Assembly: GCA_019155185.1 (NCBI GenBank)
Contig: CM032817.1
Location: 3,466,974-3,530,973, forward strand
Direction of reading: 5' to 3'
Length of the DNA stretch: 64,000 bases
Source: Beaufortia kweichowensis
Taxonomy: Eukaryota; Chordata; Actinopteri; Cypriniformes; Gastromyzontidae
Shown here: positions 37,207-51,800 of the stretch, piece by piece
Numbering within the stretch: position 1 is the stretch's first letter
Layout: each line of letters opens with the position of its first letter
Translations under genes and position numbers: made by a program
The notes under the pieces: model-generated
What the model was told of the DNA's origin: nothing
Seen by the model: the letters and a program-made list of their open reading frames with translations, nothing else
The model's database searches: none

Positions 37207-40200
37207 ATGATTCCTGGGGCACCTGCAACAATGCTCCCAGCCACAGAGGCAGCCAAGATCTACCAGACCAACTACGTGAGGAATTCTCGCGCTATCGGGG
37301 TCTTGTGGGCTATCTTCACCATCCTCTTCGCCATCGTCAACGTGGTATGTTTCGTTCAGCCCTACTGGATCGGCGATGGCGTGGACACGCCGCAGGCCGG
37401 CTACTTTGGCCTCTTTCACTACTGCATAGGGAGCGGAACGTCCCGGGACCTGACGTGCCAGGGGAGCTTCACAGAGTTCAGCTCCATCCCATCAGGAGCC
37501 TTCAAAGCAGCGTCCTTCTTCATCGGGATGTCCATGGTGCTGGTGCTGTCCTGCATCGGCTGCTTCGCCCTCTTCTTCTTCTGCAGCACAGCCACTGTGT
37601 ATAAGATCTGTGGGTGGATGCAGCTGGCAGCAGGTGAGTGAGCGACTGCGCATCCCTTGGAAGTTTTCCCATCATTTAACCAGAAGGAGGTATAATAGAC
37701 AGGGCTGGAAATGAGACACATTATCTCTGCAAACACACACACACACACACAGCAAAAAATAATTATTTGTATTTTTAACAACTGAATAGTTTTACCCAGA
37801 TACTGGCACAGTATCTGATACTGTATGTAACTTTGTGAAGGTGGGCAATTCCAGCATTATGGATGTAAATTTTCAATTAAAACTTGAAATATAAATTCTC
37901 ACAGAATGTATTTCTTACCGATATTGAACCATCTAGTTATATCTTACTAAAGCCCTGTTGATAGAGTTCATACATCAAAAATAGTCTATGCACGAGTTAT
38001 CTATTTTAGGAATATGCATGCATTATAGATGTGACAAAAAACAACACACATTTTGAGAGGCAACATTTTTTTCTGTAAATTAAAATGCACAGACCAGAAG
38101 CAATAATACCCAAAAAATGGAGAAGAGATGACTCTTCAAAGAACATAAAATAGTTATTTTCATGTGCGCATTTATGTTGTGAATGTGAGAGGACTTAACT
38201 ATTAAAAATCTTGTTTTAAACATAAAAAAATGATGGTTTTGGTTGACATTTGCATGGAATTGCCCCATTGATGTTCTTTTACTAGTTCTTATGCCCCAAT
38301 CATCTTACTAGCAATCTTTCATATGTTACATATATTACCAGAGTTACAAATGGACTAAATTAGCTACAGTATTGTCCAGGGACCCTTAAGGCCCTTTATG
38401 GTGTAGTCGACCCTATTTGTGGACCTGATGAACATCAATTACCACCAGTTTCATAAACCATACCACTTATCATACAGTATATAAGCATATAGTCAAAACA
38501 AAACTCATTACAAGTAAACAAGCTAAGGTTTGTGAAAATGGAAAACAAGTGCAGATAGTCCTAGTCGGTATATTTTTCATCCAGCTAACCAATGCTTAAC
38601 GTGTCGTCAATATATAATCATCTACTCTATACTCATTTCCAGTGCAATGTTGTGTAATAAATTAAGGCCTGCCTGTAATATGGAAGGCTGAACATGATGC
38701 AGAAACCAAAAAGTGTGTGTTGCATCTGCTTGTATCACGTCAAGGACATCTGAAGCTTTTGCCGCTTTGCATGTGTAGAGTCAGCAGTTAGATATATTAC
38801 CCCGCCTGCTAATATTTACTGCACTCTCCATCGCTTTCTTTGCTTCTCCATATTTCTCTCTTTTCCTGTTCATTCATATTCCTGACAGGCTCTTTTTGTA
38901 TTTGAAAGTTAAAAAGCTTCAGGGTTCCATTTAGTTTGATGTATTTTCAGAAGTGACTGACCACCCTCTCTGAATATGTGTGTGCGCGCCTGGCAGGCTG
39001 CGCTCTGTCAAACAGTTTTTGGTGTCGGGAGGGAGTGAAACACTGGAGGAAATGTTCTGAACATATCCAGCGAAATCTCTTGAAATGTGTGCTGCTCTGT
39101 AAACATTCAATTGTTTCCACTGTATGGAGACAGACATTGTCTTATTTTTGTGCATGCCCCCAAGGGAAGTTAGGTGAGACTTGATATGGACACACAAATG
39201 TGGACAAATTACTGTCACAGGTGGCCTGTAGCTGTCAGAGGAAAATGACAAGTAGATGATGTGCATTCTGTGAGAGGTTTGGATGGTTTTTCTATTTCTG
39301 TCCATATTGTAGTTGCGATGAGGTGATGCTGGTCTGTAATTTAAAAATCAATTATAATACATTTGTTAGTATCAGGATTTGAGACGGCATGCTAGCATCA
39401 ATCATTAATAAAGAGGAACATGTAACATGCCAACAAACAACAACATTCTGAAGTCTAATTTATAGTGATTTAATAAACACCAATAGATACATTTTTGGCA
39501 TTTGTTGGATTAGTGGAATTAGCCTTTAGTTTTTTGAAGAATTGTTTAGAATTCATTTGCTGAAGAATTAACTGAAGAATTAATTTGTTTACTATTGCAA
39601 TCATTATTAGGATGTATTATTAAATTAAATAATTCAATAAAGTAATTTATTAATTAATCAATAAATAAATAAATAAGAATTAATTAAATAAATAATATAA
39701 TAATCATTTAATTATATCATTGCATATGTTGGATCAATGTGAATTAGCCTTTAATTTTTTTTAAGAATTGTTTCTTATACACAATTAATTTGTTTACTAT
39801 TGCAATTATTTTTAGGATTTATTATTAAATTAAATGAATTCAATAAAATTGATCAATGATTAAATAAGAATCAAATAAATAAATATATAATCATTAAATA
39901 AGAATTTATTAATTTATTATTTATTATTATTTATTAACTTTCCATTGTGATGTATGTCAAAGTAAAAGAATGTCAAATGATAAAAAAAGAGGATGTGGCT
40001 TGTTTTTTTCCCACTGTGAATTGATCACAAAGTAATTGATAATAGGGTACATTTTGATTTCATGGGGACTGTAACAGAACTGTTTATTAATCATTGATGT
40101 CTGTCACCATATTGATGAAACACTGCATTAGTTATTTATTTTAGTTTTAAAAAATTTTTGTAAAGCTGTGACTATTTCCTCAATGGCTGATATGGATTTC

Positions 40201-43200
40201 TATAAATTTAGAGAAATTAGAAAAAATCTTTTTCTTTGCCAGAATGCCTTACACCTCATGCAGGTAAGAGTCTTGATTCAATCTGTTCTCCGGACTGTCT
40301 GAAAGGCCACTATAAGATTGAAGCTAGGTTTAGTGGTTAGCAATAAAAAGCCCATTTGGTTTGCTAGTGGCTGATCGATCCAGCGAAAGTCTCCTCAGAA
40401 CAGCATGCAGTGTGGGTAATGAGAAACTAATGCTGTCACTGTTTGCTTCACACCGCCTTGCAGGAATACAGTCAGAGCTGGTGGCCCTAGTGGGTTACAT
40501 CAGACCATAATTTGTCAGACGAATTCAGACAGCGCTACATTGATAATTACAAACAATAAAGCCACTGTGAACGCCTGAAATTTACTAAATATACAAGGGA
40601 ATGTTAATTTAATAGACTAGAAGGTAATGTAAAATTGATTGCACTGCGAATGAAACTGTTACTAAAAAACGAATGCATGGAAGACACGTTACAAACATTT
40701 ATAAAAATAAATACAGTTGGCTAAGTTTTCTTTTATTTCTTGTGTTTTACTCTCATTATTGCATTTTACATTGTAGGGATTAAGTTTTACATTATTTTAC
40801 ATTCGCTTTTAAGCTATCTGATATCTGAAAAGAGTATTATTGACAACATACAAAACCAAAGCCTCAAAACCAACCGGCGCATTATTATTTTAATGTTTTC
40901 ATAAATTCTTTTTTAGCATATACGTGTAAATCATCATTTTAGAGCTGACAAATCTAACACTAACACAGTAGTGGGAGTGATAAAGTTGATGCATTTTTAC
41001 TTTATTTTTAAGTGACCTTAAACCTGAACATGCTGTCAAATATAGCAAGCATTTGTCACACCCACTCACTGAAAACGTTTTAGGTGAGTCCGTTTTGCTA
41101 CTTCATTTTTCACTAACAAGAAGCCAGAAATCTATGTCAAGATTACCACAGAGAAGCCAGAATGTTTCTTATTGCACCTGTATTTTTTGTGGTAACATTA
41201 TTACTATGCGCTAATTTATAGTTTGTAAAGTGCATTTTCGTCACGTAAACAGAGCGTGATTGACAGTTATAATTAGGAAGATGCTGGAATGAAAGATGCT
41301 CTTCAGAGTAAAGTGTGAGCAGCTGACTTACAGACAAGATCTGTTTGATCTAAACACAGTCCATGACTGATATCTATGATAGACTGATTATTAACAGATT
41401 AAACAGAAAGATTCATTTTAGTATCTTGTGTTTGCTTTTCGTCCATGAATGTTTTTAGGTTTGAGGAAATCTAAATGCTAGTGTACCCCTAAATTATAAA
41501 AATAAAAAAGTAAACTCTTTTGGACTGGAAATGGTCTGGAAAAAGTATTAATCTCAATCATCCTAGTATCATCTCTTTATCAAATTTTTCCAATATTATG
41601 CCCCTCCTTCCACTGACTTCTGCCAGTGAATAAAATTACTATAATAAAAACACAAGCTCTCCGATGTACTTCCTGTAGCAAAATTGCAATTATCAAACTA
41701 TTTCATATGTGTAAAGAGCAGCAGAAAGGTGTAAATGGTCTTTAACAATATCTTTACACCAGATTAAAATATGGTTCATGGCCCAGGTGTGTCGTGAATT
41801 TATCTGATTTGTGTACAAACCTTTTAGGTATAACTGATGTCAACATTTAAATCTATGCCAAATGTAAAAGTCGAATGCCATTTAAATATACTAAAAAAAG
41901 ACAGCAGAGATTAATGTTTGAATGGCACCGTCTTTATCCACCCAGCCAATCACGAATGAATGTGTAATCACAGTCATTTGTTGCTTCTTTTTTTCTTTTT
42001 TTTTACAATTTCATCTCTCTGAAACTGTCCCTTAAGGGGAACTATGAACGTTTGATGCCATCAGACACTCTCCACGGTTCCTGTAGGCTCCACGGGGAGC
42101 AGATGTTTTTGCAGCTAGTTGCCATTTGGACGGTGGGGTGCTTACCTGAAAATCTGATTAGGAGATACAGAGAAATCAGCACAGTAATGAGACCTTTTGG
42201 GGTCCCTATGGGGCCTAGTATGTGCAGGATGGCTTCAGCGTTAACAATGTTTAACCGGTGCGTCCTGCGGGAAAAGATTGTGTGGGAAGAAAATCGATAA
42301 ATAAAGAAAAACGTAGGTGCGGGTTTATACAGACTGCAATCTTTGAAAGTTAAATGAGTTCCAAGAACAGTGTGTTGCCTTCGTTGACTGTGCGGGAGTG
42401 CGCGCATGCACACGTATCTGTTAAGGCACAATGACGCACGATCAGAATCACATTATTTGCAATTGTCTAAGTAGGAATATAGTGGGGAATTGGATTTGCG
42501 GCAACAGGAAACCACTCGAGCGGTGCTTGCCTGGGAAAACTTACCGCCCTAAGTTTAATACTTTGGCCAAAATCCTTAACCCCATTTGCCCTTACAAATC
42601 TGTTCCACAGGTCAATGTCACCTTATTATACCATTCACTTTTATACACTTATAAACTATATATTGATGGAAAGAATAAATAGGACTAAAGAATAGGTAGT
42701 TGACATATTTTATAACAATAAACATAAACTTAAGGAATTTTTTTTTAATGAAAACTGTTAAAAATAATTAAATTAATTAATTTAATTATAATAATACATT
42801 TGAATAAATTATAATAAACATATAATTTATTTCAAATAAATAAATAATATTATTAAATAAATAATGCATTTTATTTCTTTAAAATAATATAAGAAATAAA
42901 ACCAAAATTGTAGGTCAGATGCATTTTCATGTATTTGCTCAATATGTGCAGTGACAGTTGTCAGGTGTGTTAGCCATGATGTCATTGAACTTAAAACACA
43001 ACATGAATCAGTTCTTGGCTAGTCACAAATCAAAAATCCTGCATTTGAGATTAGCACTTAGCGGTTAAAAATACCGTGCTCCATTAACACACAAGCTTTA
43101 ATCTTCTCTGTGCTGATCTCCACAGCTTGCTGATGAGCACATCAGACCTGCTGATTCAAAGCCAATGTCACTTTCAAAATGTACGGCCGAAAGCAATTAT

Positions 43201-45705
43201 GACGCAAAAAAATTTCAAAAATGTAGCGGGGACAGTGGGTAGAGTTTGACATCTGGTAATTGTGGTTGAAGGCTTGGCCAATGTCTTTAGCAGCTCTTTA
43301 CGGATTGATTAGCTGGTGTAGCTGGAGTTAATGTCATTAGTGCGAATGGCTCTCGATTGCTGCTTTGCTTTCCCTCTTACTGATTAGCGACTATTAGTCT
43401 AATCTCGGCCAAGATCATGTCATGCCCATGAAGACCACTTTCTTTATTCTAAATGGATGGTGAATGCACACTACCAAGGGGTCTATAAAGTATCCATGAA
43501 CAACGAGTAAACAGGTTGTTGATTATGTGTTGCTAGAGGAACAGTCTTTAGTCTCAATGTTAGTAAATAGTAAAAAAAGTCTTAGCACCTTGTATGTTTT
43601 GTATGTACATTATGTATTTATAAGACAGATTCCACATAATCTGTGTCTGTACATCACTTTGGATAAAATGAAAATGTAAATGCAAATGTACTGTAAGTAT
43701 TGGCTGTACAAGTCATTTTAACTTAGTCGATGTGAGCCACTGGTTTTGTTCCACCAGCACCTGATCCAATGGGAGAGGTGAGACAACAGCCTGAGAGAAT
43801 AACACATCCTCATACATCTTCAGTTTCATGCTACGCCTGTCGTTCCCCGAGCCTTTGATATTATGTGCGAGTCAGTGCTGGTTGTTCCTGGTTTGTTTGA
43901 TCTGTAAAACCTTTGCCTCACGATCCGTCCGATCCCTCGCAGATAAAACGTGGGTTCTAAAGCCACACCTGTGATCAAAGTGCCCGTCTGGTCTTGCGTG
44001 TCTCATCCGCCCCCTCCCTGATTCATTTCTTAAAACTCCATCAGTTGCCCAGACGACAACAGTGAGAACTTTTAGGATAAACTTTTGGACATGTAATAAG
44101 CAACACACCCTCGGCCATTAAAGGTGAAGTGTGTAATTTTACTTCTATTTCATCTTAATGTGCTGTGAGCAAGACATTCTCAAGATTATTTCCCCAAGGA
44201 GTGTGAATATTGTGGCTCTGTGGTGCTATCCAAACTGTGGTGCAATCAAACATTAACCAATTGTGTCTGTTTGTAACAATCTGTAATATAAATAACCTAA
44301 TTGTGTTTGACAAACACATGGTACATACATAGAGTTACCATTAAACATCTGTACCATTATATCATTTTCATATCATTGACAAATTTTAATAACAATGGTA
44401 ATATTAATGTTATTCATAAAAATACCTAAAATAAAAAAAATTTAGTTTCGTGCATTTGCATGTGTATATGCAATTTTAGTTGAGATATTTATTTATTTTT
44501 ATTTTTAGATATATTTTTAATTATTATTTTTTTACGTAACAGTAATATTAACATTTTAAATAAAAATTTTGTTCATGTTTATTGTTATGAAAATTTGTCA
44601 AATATTTAATCTTTACATCAATTTATTGATTAGATTAAAAGTTAACAGGTTAAAAGAACTTTCGTTGAATTTTGATATAATATATATACATAATACATAA
44701 TACTAAATATATACATCAACAGATTAATTTTCAATTAAAATGTCGCTTCACCAAAAGAGAAAAAATGTAAAAATCAACAATAATTAAGAAAATGCCATAA
44801 ATTTGATCTTATGCACTATTGAAAGATCTGATCTGTTTGTCATACTGTATTGAAACGTATTGCGAAAATCATTTTGAAATGAACTGGGAAAAGACTGGAT
44901 GTCTGTGTGGACGAAACTGTTGATAATTTTTGGTTGCAGTCAGAGAGCTTCGCTTTTACGAACCCTTGCATTATTTCTTCTGGCCTTGCAACACGCATCC
45001 TCACCTAAATCAATGATTTTGCAGCATTTATTTGTGCACTGCATGCTCTAGTGTGTAACTAAAGCATTAAAAAAAACTGACAAACAAAGCGACTTCTCAC
45101 AGTATAATTCTCTTCTTCTTAAATCTGCTCATCTCCAAACTCACACAATGCCCTTCACATTGGTGTCCCTGTCAATCAATATGTAATAATGAATGGTTTC
45201 TCTGAGTCAGAGCAGAGGCTGTTAGTATCGGTGCTCTGTCAGAATAAGTTACGAGGCTGTTACTCTGTGTGGTTTCAAAAGCTCTCAGCGTCAGGAGGCC
45301 GGAGAGCCGCTGTGGCTCAGATGAGAAGGATAAACTGACCTCTACGGTTAGCACATCAAATCAGGGAGGAGGGGCTGGCGATAAAGGCTTTTAAAATGAC
45401 CTCAATGCTTATATAGGTGATCTCTACAAATTAAATAAGTGGAGATTGGAAAATTGACAATTAAAAATAGAGCTTTAATAGGGTTTAGTAAGGATAGATG
45501 GCATTTAATTCTATATAAACAATGAGGCTGTGAAGGACAGAGGGATATTTTGTCTTCTGGGTAATTAGTTTTAACGTCTATGTAACTGTCTTTAATGATA
45601 AATATGTTTCAAACTTATTGACAATGGAAAATTTGACATATACATATAAAGGACATATATGTTGTATATTGTATATTTGAAGCTTTTTGCTAAATATTTT
45701 ATATA

Positions 45706-45803
<98 letters not shown>

Positions 45804-48800
45804 TATATACATAGCTTAAGTTGTAAATGTTAAAAAAAAATATGATTTACAAGACTCAATTAGATCATTCACATCATTGCTCAGCTCTTTTACCATGATA
45901 TCTGTTTCCACGGTAACAAGGACTACTCCGATTGGTGGAGCTTGTTTTGGATTGTGGGTATTATAGAAATTGGCAATTAAATGTTTTATTTTTAAATAAT
46001 CTAAAATCCAATTGAATTCTTCCTAGTACAAAAGCCTTCACCGTTGTTTAAGTCCACTGAAAGGTTTATACATTATCTCTGAAAATCTATTGAATTGGAT
46101 TTTAACCTCCTTCTGGTCTGTGTTCTGTGTTTTTTGTTTGACAAGACACGTAATTTATATATGTATCAGACAAAGCCTCCCGTCTGAAGATAAAACATTG
46201 TTTTCGCTGCGAAGATCAATATGACATTGAGAGGGAACAGAATCGTTATAAAAGCAGAATTGAACGGACATCTACAGTCAGTATAAAGCAATTATTTTTG
46301 TATTGTAAGTTTCCCCCGTGTATACGAGCCTGGAGAAATAAGTGTTTCAGTGAGGAAATAAACGGCACATTATGTTGTGAGCTCACTGACATCAGTACAT
46401 TCCTCATCCATCAAAGACATTTATTTTACATTTGCGTTGCTGTCTTTGACTGCAGTGAAGTTAAATAACGTTCACATGTATTTCCTAGTAACAGGTAAAA
46501 CAGCTGGCAAAAATACGGTAGTGTGAACATAATGAAGACCAGAGAAGTGTCCTGTTTACAATTACAGTACATTTGCTTACATGACCAGGACTTTTTTATG
46601 CCATATAAACCTTGACAAAATATTAATGCTTATGTTGCTTACAAGCTGAACCGAATAAAAACTGAAGCTTTCGAAAAGTCATTATATATTTTACTTTAAT
46701 AAAGTAATGCATATTGTATAAACGCTGGAATACTTTTGTAACATATTAAATTTAACACTGGGTGTATTAAATTCACAAGTTTTTTTCTAAATTCTTTTTT
46801 CATTTTTAGTCCTACAGTATGTATTTTCCTGGCAAAATCTTTTCATATTCTGTAGGTTTGAACTATAGTTCAAATGTATGGTTAATACAAACAATCTTAT
46901 GTTGCCACAAATCTTGTTTTTTAAGACTCATTTCCATATTCAAGAAGAGTTAATATCAACTGCATAAAATATTTTGCATAAAGGAAAAAATCTGATCTAA
47001 AGGGATTCAAATATTAAGCTTACAGCAGTTACTTGTGTGGTTTTCTAGATTTTACGGTTTCATCTGAAGCTATAATTGCTTGGAGATTTCAGATGTTACT
47101 GCAATATTGTAAACTATAATATGTTCTATAGGACTTCAGTCAAGTCTTACTAAAAGGATACATTAGCAAATATGAATATAAATTATTAAAAACTACCGCA
47201 ACCATAATTATGAAATGTAGCAAATAAATAATAATAATTGCAAAATGGGGATGTAGTTATTTTCTTGGCATGAAAAAAGCCAGAAGCAAACATTAGAGAG
47301 TTTGTGTTAATATGAAGAATTATTTAAAATACTTTTTGACTTTGTATTCATTTCGAGGCTTTATACAGTAAAAGCTTATCATGTTTTGCTGCAAGATTGA
47401 GTCTGTGATCACTACTAGACATTTTATCTCTAAACACTATAAATAAATAAATTATTTCAGGACTGAAAACGGCTTTTGTTGATGTGCTGATGTTTTAAAG
47501 ACCTTGGACTCTGTGGCAGACTGTAAAAAAGGAATATCACAAAAAAGCATGCACAACAAATTGGCATAATATCCGATGCAGGGATGGATTATGATGTTGG
47601 CATGCACGGACGTCTCAGTGGTCCGTCACGCTGGGTGTATTTTGTGTTTAAAACAGCTACTGCAGAAAAAATAACAGTAGACATTTATATGTGTAATAAC
47701 TACCTTACACCCGATATCTGTGTCTATACGCTTATATTGAATGAATGACAAACACAAGAACGACCCCATATGTTGTACAAATGGGAGCGTTCCACTGGCT
47801 TTTGTGACAATCAGATTCAATCAGATTTTTAATTTTTACATTTTAGACATTTTAAAAAATAACATTAACGGATTTTGTTTTTTTAGTTTACATTTATTGT
47901 TATTAAAGGTGGCAAATATTTATTCTCAAGTCTTAGACCGTTCCAACAATGTATAGTTTGTCATGATTGGATTAGAATTCAACTGTAAAATATTAAAGTG
48001 AATAGTGAAATAACTCGTGTTCCATCTGTAAAACGATGACAGTTTAACATGCAGAAAATCCCCACAATGCATTAAAATGTGCGCTAATTTAGTAAACGGT
48101 ATTAATTCTGTTATCTGGCCAGAATGGTCAAGTGAACTTCCATTTTATTTAAAATGTTTTGCTGTAGATAAAAAAAAAAACATACAGGTGTGGTCCTCTA
48201 TCTATAATCTGATAAAACTGAGGCAGCAACTTGTGACAGCAGATGGTGAGGCAGAACTCAATGAGGTCACTGGAGTTAGAACACAAAGTTGCAGAAATAG
48301 ACCGTATTTCTCAGCTTTAGGAAGTTGTGTCACTTTAGAAACAGCCATGAACATCTGCAGCAGAAAATAAAGAGAGGCTTTTGAGATGAAGAGAAAAATG
48401 GTGATGATGCAAATCTTATAACTACAGTAAGAGCAGGTGCATGCATGCTGAATGGAGATGAAAGCATGACGGATGTGATAAGAAAACAGCAAAAAAAAAG
48501 TCATTTTTACTACCATGCGGTTGCTCATCAAAGGCAGCTTTTGTATTGGGGAGGGATGTTTTCATTATAGAAAGCATTTCATTGGACCAAAATCTGTATA
48601 CGCCTCATAGTAAGAGATGATGTCATCAATAAATCTAACGTGAAGAGAAAGAAGTGATTTTTAAATGCTTATATTTAATAATTAAATTGGTCAACACAAG
48701 CATATAGATTTACACGGAGCTATTTAAGACATTCCTGATGTCAAATCAAATCTTATGTCAGTTGCATGAATGACAGAAGTCGACACCGTCATGCGTACAG

Positions 48801-51800
48801 TCTCGCAGCTGACCCACATGAACACACACGGCTCGGTTCACATATTCAGCCTGTGATTTCTCTGTAAAACAGCTCTTCGGCAGTTGTCATGGTAACCGCA
48901 CATTTCTCAGCCCTCCCTTTTTCTGTGAAGCGTCCGCAAGCGTATACAGTGTTTCATAATTAGCCTCTGCCTGATACACACACGTGTAAGGGGTTGGGGG
49001 CAGGGGCGTGTGCACGTGAATGCAAACGCTCGGCGGGGCACAGCAGAGGTCTCGCCTTTGGACCGTTTCAGCAGACCTATCCGTAGGTGGTCTTTAATGT
49101 CGATCAGACTTCCTGGAGTTATAACAACAATTATAGCAATCTTAATGGCCCGAGCAAGTGTCATGTTCGGTTTGTTTTGTTGATCTTGTTTTTCTGTATG
49201 TGTTGTAGAAAACATTGGAGGAAATGCACAGATATTAATGTAGGGAAGTTGTTAAAGGAATAGTTTAACCAAGAGAATGTCATTTTGAATTTCATTGGTT
49301 TTCAGTTGCCATATGATATTTTGTCACAAGAAATATTATAATATTTATTGTATAAATCTGTTCTGTGAAATACTTGATTCTGATTGGCCAGTCACAACAT
49401 TACAAGATATGTTAATAAACAAACTAATAACACAGAATCACACAGCAAATCAACTTGACCTTAAAAATAATTTACTTACTTAAAAATAATGTACTTATAA
49501 ATTACATATAAATATGTCAAATTAATAACATATATAAGGTTATATTATAAATGATTAAACCAATCTGTGTCTCAAGTCAATAGGAAACGGTCCTATTGTT
49601 ACAAATGAGTTAATAAAAAATTTCAAATTAATTTTTAATATTTTTTTTTCAAATTATTATTTTTATTTAATCTACAGTCTAATGGTTGTTATCGCCAAAA
49701 AATCCCTTCAGAAGAATACAAGATCACCCTGCGATAATCAGTACATTATTCCATTCATATACCTTCACTTTTATAAATAAACATAATTAAAATGGTTCTT
49801 TCGCTGGAATGCCATAAAATAACTATTTTTTGTTCCCCAAAGGCCCTTTGCCACTACAAAAATTTTATATTTATGTTTTTATGTATTTACATGATTAAAT
49901 ACAAAAAACATGTAACATAAATATGTTATGTTGATGTTAAAGTTCTTTATGGAACAATATACAGCCAAGAACCTTGTTTATAGTGTATAAATCTGTATAA
50001 ATCTACCATTTTTATGGTAAATTGTTCCTTAAAGTCTCTGGGCTGGTTACTTTGCAAATCACAACTTATCACAAATGTGAGCGAATCATATGACCAGTTG
50101 TGTTGACCCTGGTCATGTGGTGCTAAAAATAAAATGATTAGTGCCACTTCCTAATGTCTCTGCTGCTATTACTCATATTTTGTCTAAATCTCTCTCCCCG
50201 AGTCTTATAACTCATCCGCACCAGGCAGCTTGTTGGGAGAGGTGTGTTATTACCGTTGTAAGTGATCGGACTAACAATTTCCACCTGGCAAATCCTGACT
50301 TACATTAAAGTACCTTAGCAACCGTACCAGAGAAGCTGCATAGCAACATCATAAAAAAACACCTGAACACCTTAGCAACTGCAGCATCTTGATTCTGATT
50401 TTGCACAAACAAGCACCACTTACAATAAACTACATCCACTCGTACGAACAAAGCGCATCCAGCGACTGCAGCGCAGCACACCGAGGATAAAACGTTCTCG
50501 GGCTCTGCGCCACATCTGAGGAATATTAAAACAATCCCATCAGCCGACTTCAAACGCTCGGCACACAGCGAGAAAGAAAAGAGGACATCTGTAGAATATT
50601 CAAAGAAACTCTCCCCCCTCCGACTGCCGTCACACAGTCAGAAAAACCTGAGAGAAAAAGATTATCCCTGAATTTAGATGAGCTCGGCTCACGGTATGGA
50701 GACGGGGGACTCTCGTCCATACTGTCGTGCCGGGAAGACGAGGGCTGAATTTGGCAGGACATGCTGAACGGCACATGATCACTTCAATAAGCGCTTGGCA
50801 GGACTAAATAAACTCCAGTCCTGGGGGGATCAATTCAAACTTATTGGTCTCCAACAGGGAGGAGGAAATAGCTCTCGTGTAGTATCGCATTCTGCCAAGT
50901 ACACATAGAGACGGGCTGGTCGCTGGCCAGAAACGCCTGCTATTGCTTTTTTGGTAAATAAGTACATCGAATCGATAAAAGAGGATATTTGCTTTTCTTA
51001 CTGTATATTAAAGGCTTGATGTGTATCCTGTACAGCTCATATTCTCCCATTTTCTCAGCTTGTTAAATATGTATTTTGGCACACTCATTTAGTTTTCTTC
51101 CATGCTTGGCGGGTGTGCTTGCTCTCGCCAGTAATTAATTAGAACACCTGTTCCCAATCACCTTTACTGTTCCGCCACCCCCAAAGAATTATGGGATATA
51201 CACCCGGGTAATGAGGTTATATGTGAACATGTTTAAAAAAAGACATTATTGAGACACCATATTTATAGACATATGGTCTGATTTGGCTCATTGTAGGATA
51301 CACAAGATGTGTTTTTGGACAAAATACTACTATAGAGAAAGCGATTTGCTCACTCGCATTCATCCCAAAGGCAATAGTTTCTGCGCTCTGTGATCTCCAG
51401 AAGTACGTGACCTGCTTTCTACAATCTGTAGTATACACTACTGCAGTCTGCAGAAAGCAATGCACTAGTTTTCATTTCTGGCATTTCATTGAAAGGTCTC
51501 AGTTTGCTCAGGTGGGAGGGGCTCAGGAATGCTGCAGTTAAATAACATGCCCATCACTTACCAAACACATCACAAGACTGACAATCCAGAGAGCGTCTCC
51601 ATGACAACGCATATCTTAGTCCACAGTACTGACACATTCACATTCAGAGCCAATTCACATCTGACGGGTACATGACAACTTCCTTCAAACAGATCTCTTA
51701 GACTTTCTTTAGACTTTCCTTTTTTTGATGTATTATTAATATTAATTGAAACGTTGCTGCAATGTTGTGGTTTGGATTATTTAAAATTGTATGTAAATTT

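Noticed and set aside
37305..37604. Arg/Leu-rich plus-strand frame overlapping lhfpl3 exon 1
   Set aside because: It is an alternative frame of the strongly conserved LHFPL3 exon with no independent evidence.
42042..42431. 129-codon minus-strand ORF in lhfpl3 intron 1
   Set aside because: Its translation lacks recognisable domains and the first codon context is poor; I could not link it to any transcript structure.
48077..48370. 97-codon plus-strand ORF in lhfpl3 intron 1
   Set aside because: No family signature, no flanking splice sites in agreement and no promoter; treated as chance.
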